This document shows, piece after piece, positions 35,440-48,698 of a DNA stretch of 64,000 nt. The position numbers were made by a program, and so were the translations under genes. This stretch comes from Spinacia oleracea (taxonomy: Eukaryota > Streptophyta > Magnoliopsida > Caryophyllales > Amaranthaceae), in the NCBI RefSeq assembly GCF_020520425.1, contig NC_079492.1, positions 114,859,157 to 114,923,156 of the forward strand, in the 5' to 3' direction. The notes beneath the pieces are model-generated. The model was not told the DNA's origin, did no database searches, and saw only the letters and a program-made list of their open reading frames with translations. Each line of letters opens with the position of its first letter. Position 1 is the first letter of the stretch.

Positions 35440-35570
35440 TAAGCTATTTTGGTTGATTGTTGATGAGATTTTGTGCCATTTTAAGCTATTTGAGTTGAGT
35501 GTTGATGAGATTCTTTGCGAGTTTAAGCTATTTTAGTTAATTGTTGATGAGATTTTGTGCCATTTTTGTG
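35440..35570 (+). repeat. About 52-bp imperfect tandem repeat
   Basis: Three imperfect units share gttgatgagattttgtgcc and tttaagctattttagtt. They lie in non-coding DNA of the Helitron-like region. Confidence 0.7.
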
Positions 35571-36889
35571 TTATCGGTATGATTTTGTTGATTTTGGTCC
35601 AATTTAGGGTTTTTTTTGTCCTATCAATATGATTGATGTGATCTTATTATTTAGTTCTCTGATGACGTTGTTGGGATCCGATTGGTGTTATTTGTTGAGT
35701 TTTGGAACATTTTGTGAATATTTCTAATGTTTTGGTTTTAAGCTTTAAATTTATGGACAATTTTCTCGAGTTCTGATATCAAAAATTGGTTCATGTAAAG
35801 ATGATACCAGGGATATTGGATCAGGAAGCCAAAGGGCATTCCTAATGTGACAATCAGTTGGGAGCTTCATATTCAGGTCAGGTATGCTTCTTGTTTTTTC
35901 TCTTATTCTCGCTCTAATTCCTTCTGTTGCTTGATGTAATTATTGTGTTGCTTGATGTAATTGTCAGGGTCATTGCTTCTGATTTACGTACCTACATTTT
36001 CTATTTATTGATAATGACTTTTGGATGATGATAAACCAATTATCACAGCCATCTTATCGAGCAATATTTATGCGTTGCAAGCTTGAAATCCCATAACCCG
36101 GAACATAGTTGATCATGATCAGTGTTGCTTCAGTAATTGGCCAATTTTGAGTTTGGAAGGGCCACTATTTCCGCAGTTTGTTCTTTCACGGTGTACTCGA
36201 TCTACTAAAATTCCATCAAGATGTTGAAGCAACAAGGGAACTATGAAGGATTTTGCCTGGTTCAGAAAAAATTTATGCCAAAATATAAGTCACAGTAAGA
36301 AATTAAGATTGCAACGCACTCACTCTAACAGCGTAGGTGCTCTCATTTTCTCTATCTCTTTTTCCATTTCTCTAAGCTCAATATTTAAGATGAGTTTATA
36401 GTGCCCATTTTATGTTTTTCTGGGTTTGAAGCAGATCCAATTGGTTTTGATTTCAGAAAGTTTGCAACTTTCATCAAATTTTGAGGGGATTTGATTCAAA
36501 AGTTTTGGACTTTGGAGTATTTCTGGTAAGTTGACACACAATAGATAATTTTGGGGGAAATGGGTTGGTTTATTTTGTTGTTAATTTTGCTTAATTGGAG
36601 TGCCATTTTGTGTTGTTTTTGTTAAGTGGCTGGTGATTTCTGGAATTTATTGATATAATATGGGAAATGTTAGTTTGATTAATTTGACCCTAAAAATTTT
36701 GACACTTATAATTTATGAGTTTTTATCATTAATCATTTTGATTGAATGTCCTTTTATTTTGTTGTAATAAATTCACAAGCCATAACAGGTAGCTATACTT
36801 ATCTCTAAGTGACGGGATTTTATCATCAGCAATTTAAATAGTTTATAACTTTCAGAATATTGTTTTAAACAAGGGTACTTTTTGATTTT

Positions 36890-37165
36890 GTGAAATTATT
36901 TAGGAATTTTGTTTACTTTAATTCTCAATTTCTTGTTAAAAATTTCTTGTTGCAAGTCTATGAGTTATTATAAGAAGTTAGAATTTAGATGGGTATAATG
37001 GATAATTGATATGGAATGAATGTTTGTGATATAGTAGTAGTTTGGCATGGATTTTTAAGAAACTAATTGCAAATGAGAATTCATCATTGCCCTCATATTA
37101 ATCACCACCTTATATTAATGGTTATCGTCAAACCATTAAAAAGCCTTTTAATGCCATAGTGTAAT
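36890..37165 (+). repeat. Direct duplication of about 280 bp, copy 1
   Basis: This segment (from gaaattatttaggaatttt to the word ccttttaatgccatagtg) recurs at about 38446-38735 in the same orientation with moderate divergence. The copies are about 1.5 kb apart. Confidence 0.85.
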
Positions 37166-38212
37166 AAAATAAAATCTATAAACCCTGTGGACTGCGGAGA
37201 ATGAAACATAAACAAAAAATCAAGATAATAGATATATCCAGAAATTCATGCCATTTATGTAAGACAGGGTACCAATCTAGGTTCTACTTAAGGCGCTCCT
37301 TGTGATTATTCTGCTCACAGATATATGCAAGTGCTGCAAGAGTCATGCAAACAGACACCTAATAACATTTTCTTCCTTTTTGTGAAGAGTAATGGAATTT
37401 GTTGTAAATTGTTTTGGGAAATTAAAGTTGTTGCCACTGAGATGCTAGAGCTTAGAATTTCCTTTGCATAGCCGAATTTAGAAATTAAGTTAACTGTATT
37501 CTTTCTTAAATAAACTCCATGTCTCCTAAATGTTTGCACTGATTTTTTCCCAACTTTTATTAGTACCCAGTATGTCCTTAATTACAAGCCATGCATCATT
37601 AGAGAACTTAGTTTGTGCTAAGTGAGCCTAAATCTTGACCTGAGATACACTATGCTCTTCCGTTAATATTGCTTGATATCATGATATGCTTCCAAATTCA
37701 AGGGTGTTGGACTGCCACTATGAAACACTAATTATTTGAACTCATCTCCACTAGAGCTACCTAAAGTCTGAACCATGGGAGTTGCCATAGCGATGGCAGT
37801 TTTCTACAGATCTTCTACCTTATGTGTCTTTTACTCTGGTGACAGTGTCTGTTTTCTACTCTGGTGACAATGTCCTGTTCTCTATGCTTTATATGTACTC
37901 TTATTTTCAAACTTTCATTTTTAGTTGGATTATTCTGAGTCTCAAATCATATCTCTTGGACGAGCTGGAAATGCACTTGGTGAGTCTTGTGCCAAAGTGC
38001 CAAATCGTTTTCACTCTCACTAACATATCCCCATGTGTTATATGGTGCACATTTTATGCAGCTTTTACAATAGTTCTTTAACATATTGTGCGCTATCACG
38101 AGTGTCAGAATAATTTGCGCTTCACTTTCCACCTCTTATGCTATTTCTTCTGTGTCTTTTTATTATATGTCAACGAGTGTTCAAAAGATTTGATTGTTTC
38201 TGTTGGCCGGCA

Positions 38213-38405
38213 GTATGACGAGTCAAGATCTCAAGAATTGATTGAGCGCAAGATACATAATTCTCCTCCTGAACAAGGAACTGTAAAGGTGCTCACGCTT
38301 GAAGAGTGGGAGGAAATTCGAGAAGTGAGGCCTGTGACACCTTTTGGGTCAAAGCTTGCTCGATCTAATGCACGAATAAGAATAGGAGGCGTAGTAAAAA
38401 AAAAG
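38213..38405 (+). pseudogene. Captured exon, unidentified protein
   Basis: An acceptor (ggccggcag) and a donor (aaaaaag-gt) bound an open exon with a protein-like composition, including VKVLTLEEWEEIREVRPVTP and SKLARSNARIRIGG. It looks like a real conserved exon but I cannot name the family. No matching exons join it in frame. A second possible piece of the same or another gene is at 39707-39957, with stop-interrupted coding potential (LIRRLEKRLHKR). I infer capture by the surrounding Helitron-like element. Confidence 0.45.
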
Positions 38406-38445
38406 GTAGAAATAGTGATTTTTTTTACTGTTTGCTTTTTATTTT

Positions 38446-38735
38446 GTGAAATTATTAGGAATTTCATTTACTTTATATAGTTCTCAATTTCTTGTTGAAA
38501 ACTTCTTGTTGTAAGTCTACGAGTTATTATAGATTTATAGGAAATTTAAATTTAGATAGGTATAATTAATAATTGATATGGAATGAATGTTTATGATATA
38601 ATAGTTTGGCATGGATTTATAAAACTAATTTCAAACGAGAATCTATCATTTTCATCATATTAATCACCACGTTATATTAATGGTTATCATCAAACCATTA
38701 AAAAGGCCTTTTAATGCCATAGTGTAATTAGTTGT
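38446..38735 (+). repeat. Direct duplication of about 280 bp, copy 2
   Basis: This is the partner of 36890-37165. It begins just after the coding-looking exon at 38213-38405. Confidence 0.85.
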
Positions 38736-41105
38736 TCTTCTGATAGGTGACATTTTACCCTGCAGAATTAACTATTTTACGAAGTTTGAGCATTTGAGTT
38801 TTCCTAATTTGGATGGTTTATGATGATTTTGGTGTCTGATGCTGATATTCTTTGATTTAAGCAAGTGGTTGTTGGTTTGGAGATTGGAATATTATTTTGT
38901 GGTTTCTTAGACATTCATTCTGGGTTGGATCCTATTTTGTTTTTTTGTTGACAACCAAGTGATTTTACATACTCTTCTCTCTATCTACTCGAATCTAAGT
39001 TAGATATACGTCGAGCATTTGGGTTTAGTGATTTTATTTATTATAAAAGTTGCGGGATATGATTGTTTACGGAGTAATACAAGTTCTGGTAGTAACCGCA
39101 TGTCACCATGCATATTGCTCCCACCTATCAGAATTGGAATAAACCAATTTCCAAATCCACCTATCATTGTAGATTCATAGGCATAACCATAAACAAGATC
39201 TCTATTCTTAATAAACTTTTAAATTCTTTTCTGAAAATACAGTTGATAATTGAACCTTGATGTCTTAGTGTATGCATGTGTTCGAATAAGTATTTCCATG
39301 GCTTACCAAACTATCTATTCCCAAATCATGATTTAGTTGGTCTGGATTATTAGTTTGGATTATTAGTTTGTTTCATGCGTTCTAATTCTAGATCAAAATT
39401 TACAGTAAACCTCCAAATATATAGAATTCTAGCAAATCAGGGTTGTGTTTTAGTAAAGATAAGTGTTGGTAGTTGTTTTACAATGGCATTGTTGAGATTG
39501 ATAATGAAACTTTAAGCTAAATTCCACTCTATTGCTCAGGCATATCATTTTAGTTTCCTTTTGGATATCGCTATTACTGTATCGGCAATTATAGTATATT
39601 TTCTTTAAGTTAAAACTCGGAACGTTGTCTTTGGTAAATTGCAATGTTCTCAATGTTTAATTGTAGTGTTCCCCACTCAAGGAAACTAATTATGTTTCTT
39701 GATGCAGATAAGGGGTGTAGATAGGGTGTAGTAGAGGCTGGTCTTCCACCAGACTTTATAATGTATTTGAAGATGTGGCATCAAGTGTTGCACGTTCAAA
39801 CATGGATGAGATGACAAAGGACCATGCAAAAGCTTCCATCGTTCAAATATGGTAAAGAAGATTAACCAGTAATTGAGAAACTTACTCATGAAACAACAAA
39901 TTTGATAAGGAGGTTAGAGAAGAGATTGCATAAACGTTCGGCTGCTGGACCTTCGTAGGACACAATTGTCAGGAAAAATGGGTATAATTTTATTTTTTAG
40001 TGTTTGGACTTGTGATTAAGTCTTGTGCTACAGTGTTCTAACAAGGCAAACACTCGAGAGTCGAGAAGCCCCGCCGACACTAAAGAAAATCAAACCATGC
40101 TGGACTTGGAAAAACTTGCTCTTTTATATTGAATTTCATTGCTATGTATCTACTTGATATATGTTGTTGATTGAACGCCATGTTGTCTCATATAAGCACT
40201 TGCTGCAATAAAGAATCTTCTACAGCTTAGAACGATAGATGCTTCGGCTTTAAAAGACTTTTGTACTTTGGATAAGGCATTTGAAAGAGCGAGGCTACAA
40301 GCCTACAACAGCAACAACAACATCAGTTAACGGAGGGTTGACATGAAAACAACGCAACAGTTAGTGCATGAGGATTAACATGAATCACTAGCATCCCTTT
40401 GCAGCAGTTACACCACTCCCTTTTTGTTTTGCTAATTCGTACCATCTTTTTTTTTCGTATGGAAATTGTATCTCTAAAACATCATTTGTGTAAATATTCT
40501 GGCTTTTGAACAAAACAAGCACCAAGATGCTAATATAGTAATATTTACCTAGCAAAATTGCCCCTACTCTTTTTGCAAAGAGTTTGACTTATGTAGCTAC
40601 TTAGTTATCTATGTGCTAAATTTACAAGTTATAAGAGTTAGGGGCATTGTAGGAGAATATAAAGAACTCAATCACATAAGCTTGATGAGCTACATCCTGG
40701 CAATTATGCCAAACATCTTTTATAGAGATACGTACTCTTTCAAGTGGCTCTATTGTGTTCTCATTTTCAATACACTTTCCCCCACAAAAGAATATACTTC
40801 GTAGTTAGTTACTTTTGCTAATCGTAATTTCTATAAATTTGCAAGTGCATGTGTTTTATGTAACATTTATACAAGACAACTTTTCTAGCATTGCATTTTC
40901 ATAATTTTTTAGTGCTCGTCTTTTACAAATATTTTTGTTTGACATTTTTATCGAACCTGGTTGATATGGATGATGATTTCGTAGTGACAATATGTTTGCA
41001 TTTGCATAAAAGTTTTAGCACCGATCTTTTACGTAAACTTATTTACATTAGTGTTTTTTTATGTTTTGGGGGACCGTGCGCGCTAGCGCACGGGCCAACA
41101 ACTAG

Positions 41106-42693
41106 TTTAATGAAAGGAGACATATAATATATTAATTCACAAATTCAACTTTTAACTTTTATACTTTAATACTAATGGCCAAAACATGAAAATTAAAATG
41201 AAACAAAAAAGAAAGAAATGGAATGAGTAAAACCTTGGTAATCTCCAAAAATGATTGACAGGCTAAAGTCCACCTAATCAAAGATAAACCTAAGTCCACT
41301 AACAAGATAGTAAGAGAAGTAAGGCTCGTATCCACAGGGAAGCAGGCGTTCTTTCTATTACTAAAACTAAGGTCTAGACTATTGGGAAGCAAGAAATTGG
41401 TTTGAGTTTGAATATTAAACTACGACGATAATTACACAAGGAAGAATTCAGATATTAAAAGGTCTAGGGCATAGCTTCACCAATGAACAACCATCCAGGA
41501 TGATAAACAATATTAACAATCAATAAAACAGTTAATTAGACTAGCATGCTCTAGATCTCGAATCGATACTAATCATAGACTTGAAATTAACAGGCTCTCG
41601 TTTTGTATTAATCCCAATTCTACCTATTGAAACAAACCCAAATATCAAATTGCATCTCTCGAATCTTAACTTGATATTGCTAGACTAATAAAATTAGACC
41701 TGCGCAAATCCAATCGCAAAGTAAATGAAAACAATGAATAGGAAATAACCAATAATACCAACAATCAACGATGTTCAATCATCCCTTCATATTAGTCCAT
41801 GGATTCCAAAAACCCTAGAATGAGACTACTCACACATAATTGAAATAATCAATCCAAACATATTAATTGAAAACATGATTAAAACAAAATAATAAAGCAA
41901 AGAAAGAATTAATACCTAAACAAAGAACGGAAGAGTAAATAAAAAATTGGAACTTTGATTGAAAATAAAACTAAGTGTTTGATTGTAGTTGAGAGAATAA
42001 AACTAAGTAATGAAATAAACTAAGTGCTCAATCCTAGAAATTAAGGTGTTTTACAATGAGCCAAGGGATTAGTCTAAATAGTCTTGCCCAATAACGAAAC
42101 TAAAAACCGTAAATAAAAGCTAATCCGCGCGTCCAGAGGTTGTCTTCTCCCGGTCAGGCAGACGCTCGCCCGACCGAGCATCTAGCTCGTAAACGGCCCG
42201 ACCGGGCAGGCAATCGACCGGCCGGGTGGATGAAATTCTTCCAATACTGCTGCTAGATGACCGTCCGATGGGCACCAGGCGGATGGCGCCCGATCGGGCG
42301 CGTGTTGAAGGACTTATTCTCCTGTTTTGCTCTCTCGACTAGTCTCCATTCGTCCTCCATATCTCCATTCGCCCTCCAGTCGTAGGGCAACCAGCTCAAC
42401 GCATCCAATATCACTAATAACACCAAGTCTAACCCTTGGGGCTCAAATATAAGCATACTAGGCTCCCAAGAGTCGACACTAATCGCCCCGAACCTCCTCG
42501 GGATCGTGTAGTGGCCCATATCATCATGAAACGAGCCTAAAAAGGCCAATTTCCTATTAAACAAACATGAAACTCAAGGCACACTCAATAACACATATTA
42601 GTAGTCAAAATGGCTCCTAAGAGCTCATTTAACACAGAAAAGTACTAAGGGACGAGGGTAAAAACTCTATATAAAACGCAATATCAAACTCCC
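41106..42693. other. Non-coding LTR-element debris
   Basis: The sequence is AT-rich with a GC island at 42125-42310 made of cggcccgaccgggc-type palindromes. Words such as ctcgtatccacagggaagcag recall plant LTR elements, but I see no matching LTR pair or coding domain. The open frame at 42253-42564 is not recognisable. Confidence 0.35.
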
Positions 42694-43873
42694 TATAGGG
42701 GTTTTTTTTTGTTTTTGCGTATGCATTGCAATTCCCTACAAGGGGGGCGGTTTTTAGAAACCATCGTATTTTTGTACCTCGAAGGAGTCGCCACCAAACA
42801 TTATTTAGGGTCTTGTTTGGAAAGACCGCACATGACTCTATTAGGATAAGACTTGAATCTTCGAAACGGATGGGTGAGATCCGGGCACGGGAACGAGATG
42901 CTTATTCCGCGAGCTTTAGAAATTATTCGAGTACGTAACATAGCATTTTCGAAAATACCCTAGTTTAGACTATGTGGGTTGGATTTTAGAGCAAATAGAA
43001 TCTCTAATTGTATGGTGGTCACTTTGCGGTAATTTAAAGGAACCTAAGATCGGTTTGTCCAAGAAATTATCTTTGTTAAGCGTGATGTAACCTTTCATTT
43101 TGTTGTATTTAGCATGTGCGGTGACGAAAGCAATAAAGCAAATAAAGCAACATCACAATTGTAAATGAGTGCGGAATTAGTAAATACAAAACCCCCTAGA
43201 AACGGACTAGGGAGTAGGTCCACATTGCCTAGAAGGACTAGGCAAGTAAAGATGCAGAATTGAAATGCGGAATTGAAAGTGCGATATTGAAATTGCGGAA
43301 TTGAAAGCGCGATATTGAAATTGCGTTATTGAAAGGTGCATAATTGAAATTGCAATATTGAAAGGTGCATAATTGAAATTGCGATATTGAAATTTGTAAT
43401 TGGGCACATGAGATTCGAACGCCAAGCGGCTCCTTAAAAATAAGTGCGCCCGACACGAATTCAAAGCCAAAAATCTCAACTTGGGAGAAGTTGCTCATCC
43501 CAAAGTATCCTAGATTTTGCATATAGAACTTGAACTTGAAAGTTTGAATCTTGAAATATTGAACTTGAAATAATTGAACTTGAACTTGAAATATTGAAAC
43601 TTAAGAGACTTGAATCTCAAAGATCGGGCCTTTTAATGTTGAAAAGGTTAGATCTTTGATGTGCTCTTACTTTGAAAGGATCCTAGTTTAGGGAAGTAGT
43701 CATGAGCAACCCTAAACATTGTGGGATCTTGAAATTTGAAAACTTGAACTTGTATATTGAAAAATGGAGTCTTGAATCTCAAAAGATCAAACATTTAGAA
43801 GCTAAAAAGGTGTCATCTTTGATTACTCCATACTTGAAAGTGATTCTAGTTCAAAGAAGTGATTGCAAACACA
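42694..43873 (-). repeat. Truncated, diverged LTR of the same Tat family
   Basis: This aligns with the first 1.1 kb of the LTRs at 14288 and 30565: ctcgaaggagtcgccacc, cggatgggtgagatccggg, the 14-bp attgaaattgcg array and the gcgcccgacacgaattc block occur in the same order. It is much more diverged and stops at about 43873, where other sequence begins. It is an older solo or truncated LTR. Confidence 0.85.
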
Positions 43874-45638
43874 TGTTACTCCATACAATATATACCATTC
43901 ACCCATTCATTATCATGAATGGCCCACATAGCTGGTTAGTAAAACACATGTTATGCATCACATAAATATTTGCAGCAATTAATCAAGGGCACCAATAATC
44001 TACCAATTATTCAGTCCTTATTAATTCTAATCAAGTTGTTTTAACCTTAAAGGATTGTAGACCTAATCAAGAGTTTATGACTAAAGGCTCCCACTTAAAC
44101 CAATAACTTTATATGCTTTACTAATTTTAAACATAAAAATGTATTTCTAGTCTAACCGGAAACATACAAGTTTAATTAAAATTTAAAGCTCATATAAAAT
44201 TATAATCGAATTCATTTAATTTATTTTCTGTTGAATTAAATGAATTTAAATTAATTCAAGGTTATAAGTTTAGTAAAATAATTATTATAAATTAAAATTT
44301 ATAATAATTATAATAATCAAAATTAAATTCCGAGAAAACAATTTAAATTATTAATTTAAAGTTAATTAAAATTATTTCCGAACTGAAAATCTAAAAACGT
44401 ATCAATCGTAGCAAGACGAGGCACTTGGGCTTGCGCCCAAGCCCCATCGAGCCACGAGGCTGTTGCGCCCAGTTCGACCGATCGCTGCACAAGGCACGAG
44501 CAACAGCGCCACACGCACATGCGGCCATCGTTGGCCACGCTGCGCGCAGCCCCTGTGCTTCGTCGCGTCTGCTGCTGCGCAAGGCAGCGCGCGCTGGGCG
44601 AGGGATCGCTCCCTGCTCGCGCGTTCTGTCTTGCTTGCTTGGGCGAGCCAGGCGCGCTGTGGCACAACACCATCGCTGCCCACACGCGTCTCACTCGTCG
44701 CTTGTGCCTTGCCCCATCGCCCTCGCCCATCGCACAACACACACGCCCAGGCGTTGGGCCTTGCGTGCGCGCCTTGCTTGTCGCTCGCTGCATTCGTACC
44801 GCATGGGCGACGAGCTCCCTTGCTCGTCGTCGCATGCCCGCACTATACAACTCCCCTTAAGGGTAACACGTAGCGTCCATTTCTTTGTGCGTGCAACATT
44901 TATGAGCGTTTTCATAAAAACATAAAAATTTTAATTCAAAATTAACGACAAATTAATAAATCATATTAATTTCATAATTTTAGGGCGAAAAATCGAAATT
45001 TTATTAATCAATTAATTTCCAATTAACATGGATTCAAATCTAGGTCATAAAAATTTAAAATTTATCATAAATTAACAATTTTTATGGTGGTTTTTAATCA
45101 TGGATGCCTAATTTAATCGTCAATTAATTATGAAAATCAAATCAAATTCTAAATTATTCGAATTTCAACAAATTAATTACAATTACAAATTAGGTTGTAT
45201 AATTAACAAGCTTAGGCATTCAAATTTGTTAAACATATACAATAGGTCAATCAAAATTCAAGATTTAACAACAAGAATCGCAAATATTCAATTTAACATC
45301 TTAAAATTACAAACTTTTGCGTTCGAAAAACTAAAACCTCCAAAAAGTCATAGTTAGGCTTCGAATTTGGAAATTCTGGGTTCGGCCGAAAAATAAAATA
45401 TTTTTGTCAAAATTTTAGAATGCCTTTTACATGTGGAATTGACACAAAAATCACTCGATTTCGTTGAGTAACGAAGAAACTGCCGAAAAACTGCGTACAT
45501 ATAATTAAATAAACGCAATTTGCAATTAATTAACAATTACGAAAATTAATCACCCCTTTTAATTCTTTGCAAATTTTTGACATTTAACCATGTTAAGCAA
45601 TTATTGATCATGCAATTAATAAGAGGCTCTGATACCAC
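43874..45638 (-). mobile_element. Probable internal part of a copia-type or LARD-like element
   Basis: AT-rich DNA around a GC-rich block (44400-44860) lies inward of the LTR/primer-site junction at 45624-45639. The overlapping open frames in the GC block exist in all six frames and come from low stop density, not from genes. No gag or pol domain is visible, so the element is either truncated or a non-coding derivative. Confidence 0.4.
45624..45637 (-). other. Primer-binding site, initiator Met tRNA
   Basis: On the minus strand TGGTATCAGAGCCT follows one base after an LTR end CCTAACA. This is the classic plant copia primer site and puts the LTR to the right (from 45639) and the body to the left. 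Confidence 0.85.
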
Positions 45639-46500
45639 TGTTAGGTTATGATACATATGAACAACATAAATCATGCGGAAAAACCTATATGCCAGGATTC
45701 AAATTAATTGCACATAATCAAATAATTAGTCTAGAATGCATACACTTTGTAGCGTGCCCTCCCTAGCTGCGCCCGAACCGAACAAGAACAAGTCTTTAGG
45801 ACTCCAAGTGTCGTCCCTCCGTAGATAGTCCACAGCACGTCCGGATCCGCCTTAAGATTGACCAACTAGAATCGCCCTTAAGGTACTAGGAATTTTCGGC
45901 TAATATGGGCAACAATATGACTGAATTTTGCTCTCAAAATGTCACTCTGAATACTTGAAACTCGTCCTTAAATTGTGAACCTAGGCCACATATTTATAGG
46001 GGTATGGAAAGGGAATTGGAATCCTATTAGGATACTAATTAGCTTAACTAGAATTTTATTAAAACTCTTATTAACTATTTTATCCATTAGGATTAGGAAT
46101 TTAATCATTGAACAAATCCCTTTAGATTTAGGATTTGTATCGGACACAAACACACACGAGCCACGCCCTTGTGGGTGCTCAGCCGACGCAAGCCTTGCGG
46201 CCCACGCGTGCCTCGCAGCCAACGCGAGCAGCGCAGCTCGCAGCCCACCTATGCACGCGCCTTGGCCTGGCCTTGCGTTGGGCCTGGCGTGGCCTTGGCT
46301 GCCTTGTGTTGGCGCGCTTGGCTAGCTGGACGCAGGCCTGGCTTCGTGCTGGGCATTCGTCTAGCAAGTCTCGTCCGATGCTAATTCGTACGACGTGCTT
46401 CCGATTAATTTCCCGATTCCGGAATTTATTTCCGATACGAACAATATTTAATATTTCCGATTCCGGAATTAATTTCCGCTTCGAACAAAGTACTCACTGT
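45639..46500 (-). repeat. Copia-type LTR (right limit uncertain)
   Basis: It starts TGTTAGGTTATG at the primer site. It contains a GC-rich block (46150-46370) and tandem tttccgattccggaattaat words (46405-46480). No second LTR was found in the window, and I could not fix the outer border or a target duplication. Confidence 0.55.
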
Positions 46501-46639
46501 TTAGTTGGTTTTTGGAGTTCCATGTAGTGTGTAATATATTATTACTAATTGTATTGTACTGCGTAATTAGATCTGAACTCCGAAGGAAAGAATTAGTGAT
46601 GTTTTCATTTTGATGTACTATATTTGTTGTATTACATAG

Positions 46640-46800
46640 GGGGCTTCATTGGCGTATGTTTGTCGCTATTGGCGTAGTCTCTTTTCAGTTGGCGTGGTGT
46701 TGTTTCTAATAGAGTTGTATATACTTTGTTGGCGTGGATTTTCTGTCTTTTGGCGTAGTCTCTTTTCGGTTGGCGTAGGGTGTTTATGTTTGGCGTGGGG
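46640..46800 (+). repeat. GGCGTAGT repeat array 1
   Basis: Seven imperfect units of about 20 bp begin ttggcgtagt or ttggcgtggt. They stand left of the RNase H1-type fragment; a second array of the same kind follows it at 48184-48375. Confidence 0.85.
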
Positions 46801-47430
46801 TGTTTTATTTAATTGGTTTTACTGTTCTTTGATTGAATTCATTCAACTTTTTAATTTTCAATCAAATTCTTGTATGTAGAAAAAGAGATTCGCAATCAAC
46901 ATGCTAACTGGTTTAATTGGTTTTACAGCTCTTCGATCTTCTATGTTTTATCTTTGCAGGGCTTTGCAAATTTGTTAATGCCGGTACTGAGGAGTACAAG
47001 ACTCAGGGTCTTAGTGTTAAGTGTGTTTGGTAGTGGAAATGTGACAGCCGAACAGCTAACAGGACTAATAAATGCTGTTCAGACCGGAAAAAAAAGTGTG
47101 TGTTGGTGAAAGTATTGAGTAACCCTTAAATGAGTAACTCCCAAGCGTGCGTTATCTGTCTGTATTTGGTTTAATGATGCACTAACATTTTTGGCACGCT
47201 ATGCATGTGTGACATGATTACTGGCATATGAGAATGATTGAAGAAATGCCATTTGTGTTTTGGTGGGGTGGGGGTGAGGGGGGGGGGGGGGGGGGGGTTG
47301 GGGAGGATTTTTAATATACTAAGTATAAATAGATATAGATTATAGTATTGTAGAATTGAAAAGTTGATAATGGTATAAAAGAGATAAATTAGGTCGTTAT
47401 ACTCATCAAAGTTGTGGAATTTGTATGCAG

Positions 47431-47884
47431 GGGGGCATAAATGCTACATTGTTTGGGAAGGAAGAAATCCTGGAATTTATTTTTCGTGGAAAGAATGTAA
47501 TGAGCAAGTCAAAGGATTCAGCAACAATTTCTATAAAGGGTTTTATTCATATGAAGATGCACTTGCTGCTTATGAGAATCATAGCTCATATGATTCTGAT
47601 GTAAGTTTTTTGTTGTCCATTTTTGAAATGATTAAAGCTAATTTCAACTTTGGGTCTTTGTTTCTGTTTAGTTGCATTTATGTTCACTCCAGAATGATAG
47701 TTCTTAAATTTTAATTTCTTGTATGCAATTTTTTTGTTTAGTTACGTGATGAAGCTCCTGAAGGTCCCTCTTCAGAGAGGTGCAGAAAGTGCGACTTGCT
47801 AGAGTTAAAAGTTTAGATCCTGGAAGCTAAAGTGGACTTCTTATATGAGCAGCATGCTACCCCCTCATCACCCCGAAAGAAATA
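47431..47884 (+). pseudogene. RNase H1 N-terminal (hybrid-binding) domain protein fragment
   Basis: Exon 47431-47600 (acceptor tatgcag, donor gtaagt) encodes a full hybrid-binding domain: CYIVWEGRNPGIYFSWKECN and VKGFSNNFYKGFYSYEDALA match the family pattern (YVVxxGRxPGIYxxWxEC..QVxGFxxAxYKxFxxxxEA). A second exon from about 47743 continues at phase 0, has one in-frame TAG at 47813-47815 and then runs to a stop near 47884. The domain binds RNA-DNA hybrids in RNase H1. There is no catalytic RNase H part. Confidence 0.75.
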
Positions 47885-48183
47885 ATTTTTTGATCATCTT
47901 GCTGAGTTGGGTGAACTGATGGAAAAAAAAGCAGTGTTGGATCACTAAATGCAATAATTGTGGGAGAATGCATACCAAGGCCTCCTGATTTTGTGTTAAT
48001 GTGGATATCTAATGAATGTTTATTTATAGCGATGTAACTATAAGATATTGGTTTTGGCCTTTAACTCTATTACATAAGTTAATTCATAACTTTTATCCAT
48101 CATAAACTCATTAATTTAACATTCCTCCAGCGCCTCAAGGTGTGCCTCAGTTTTATGTCTGCTAGGTCCGGACAAGAAAATAT

Positions 48184-48375
48184 GTATGGCGGACTTGTAA
48201 CTGGCGTAGTGTCTTAGTAGTTAGCGTAGTGTACTTGTAACTGGCGTAGTGTATTGGAAGTTAGCGTAGCGTCTTAGAAGTTAGCGTAGCGTACTTGTAA
48301 CTGGCGTAGTGCACTTGTAACTGGCGTAGTCTCTTAGCAGTTAGCGTAGTGTCATTGCATTTGGCGTAGTCTAAT
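48184..48375 (+). repeat. GGCGTAGT repeat array 2
   Basis: About nine units of 19-21 bp alternate tggcgtagtg and ttagcgtagt. They have the same orientation as array 1 and the opposite orientation to array 3. Confidence 0.88.
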
Positions 48376-48698
48376 TTATGGTATCCGGTTTTGGAATTGG
48401 AATCGGTTTGGACCTGGTGGTTCCAAACCTGGAACAGGTCCAATTGGGTCCGGGTCCGGTTCTAAAATTTTGGACCCGGTTAGAGCTGGTTCCAATTCCA
48501 TGTTCTTCTATGATTAATTGCTCCGAACTTCTTCTTTTTGATCTTATTATGCTATTTAAGAGCAAGATTTTTTAAACTATATTTTTGTTCTTGCTAGATT
48601 AAAGTAGTTAATATGTTTTTAATGTAATATGGCACATAAAAATCAACACCCAGTATTTATAGAACGATTTTTTACACATCTTCAATCACCGATGACCC

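Larger units (their letters stand above)
34927..41105 (+). mobile_element. Helitron-like region (provisional limits)
   Basis: The right end is a clear Helitron-type terminus: a hairpin at 41074-41093 (CCGTGCG..CGCACGG), then CTAG at 41102-41105 followed by T. The left limit is guessed from acttataaaagagagaac, repeated three times from 34927, which resembles the AT-rich 5' end of plant Helitrons. No Rep/helicase coding is present. The interior holds spliced-looking exon pieces and duplicated segments, as expected of gene-capturing Helitrons, but it may be a composite of several elements. Confidence 0.45.

Noticed and set aside
44362..44925. Several overlapping long frames in a GC-rich block
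   Set aside because: Frames are open on both strands at once, with Ala/Arg/Cys-rich low-complexity translation, which reflects base composition.
46135..46527. Frames in the GC-rich part of the copia-type LTR
   Set aside because: Same composition effect; the block is inside an LTR.
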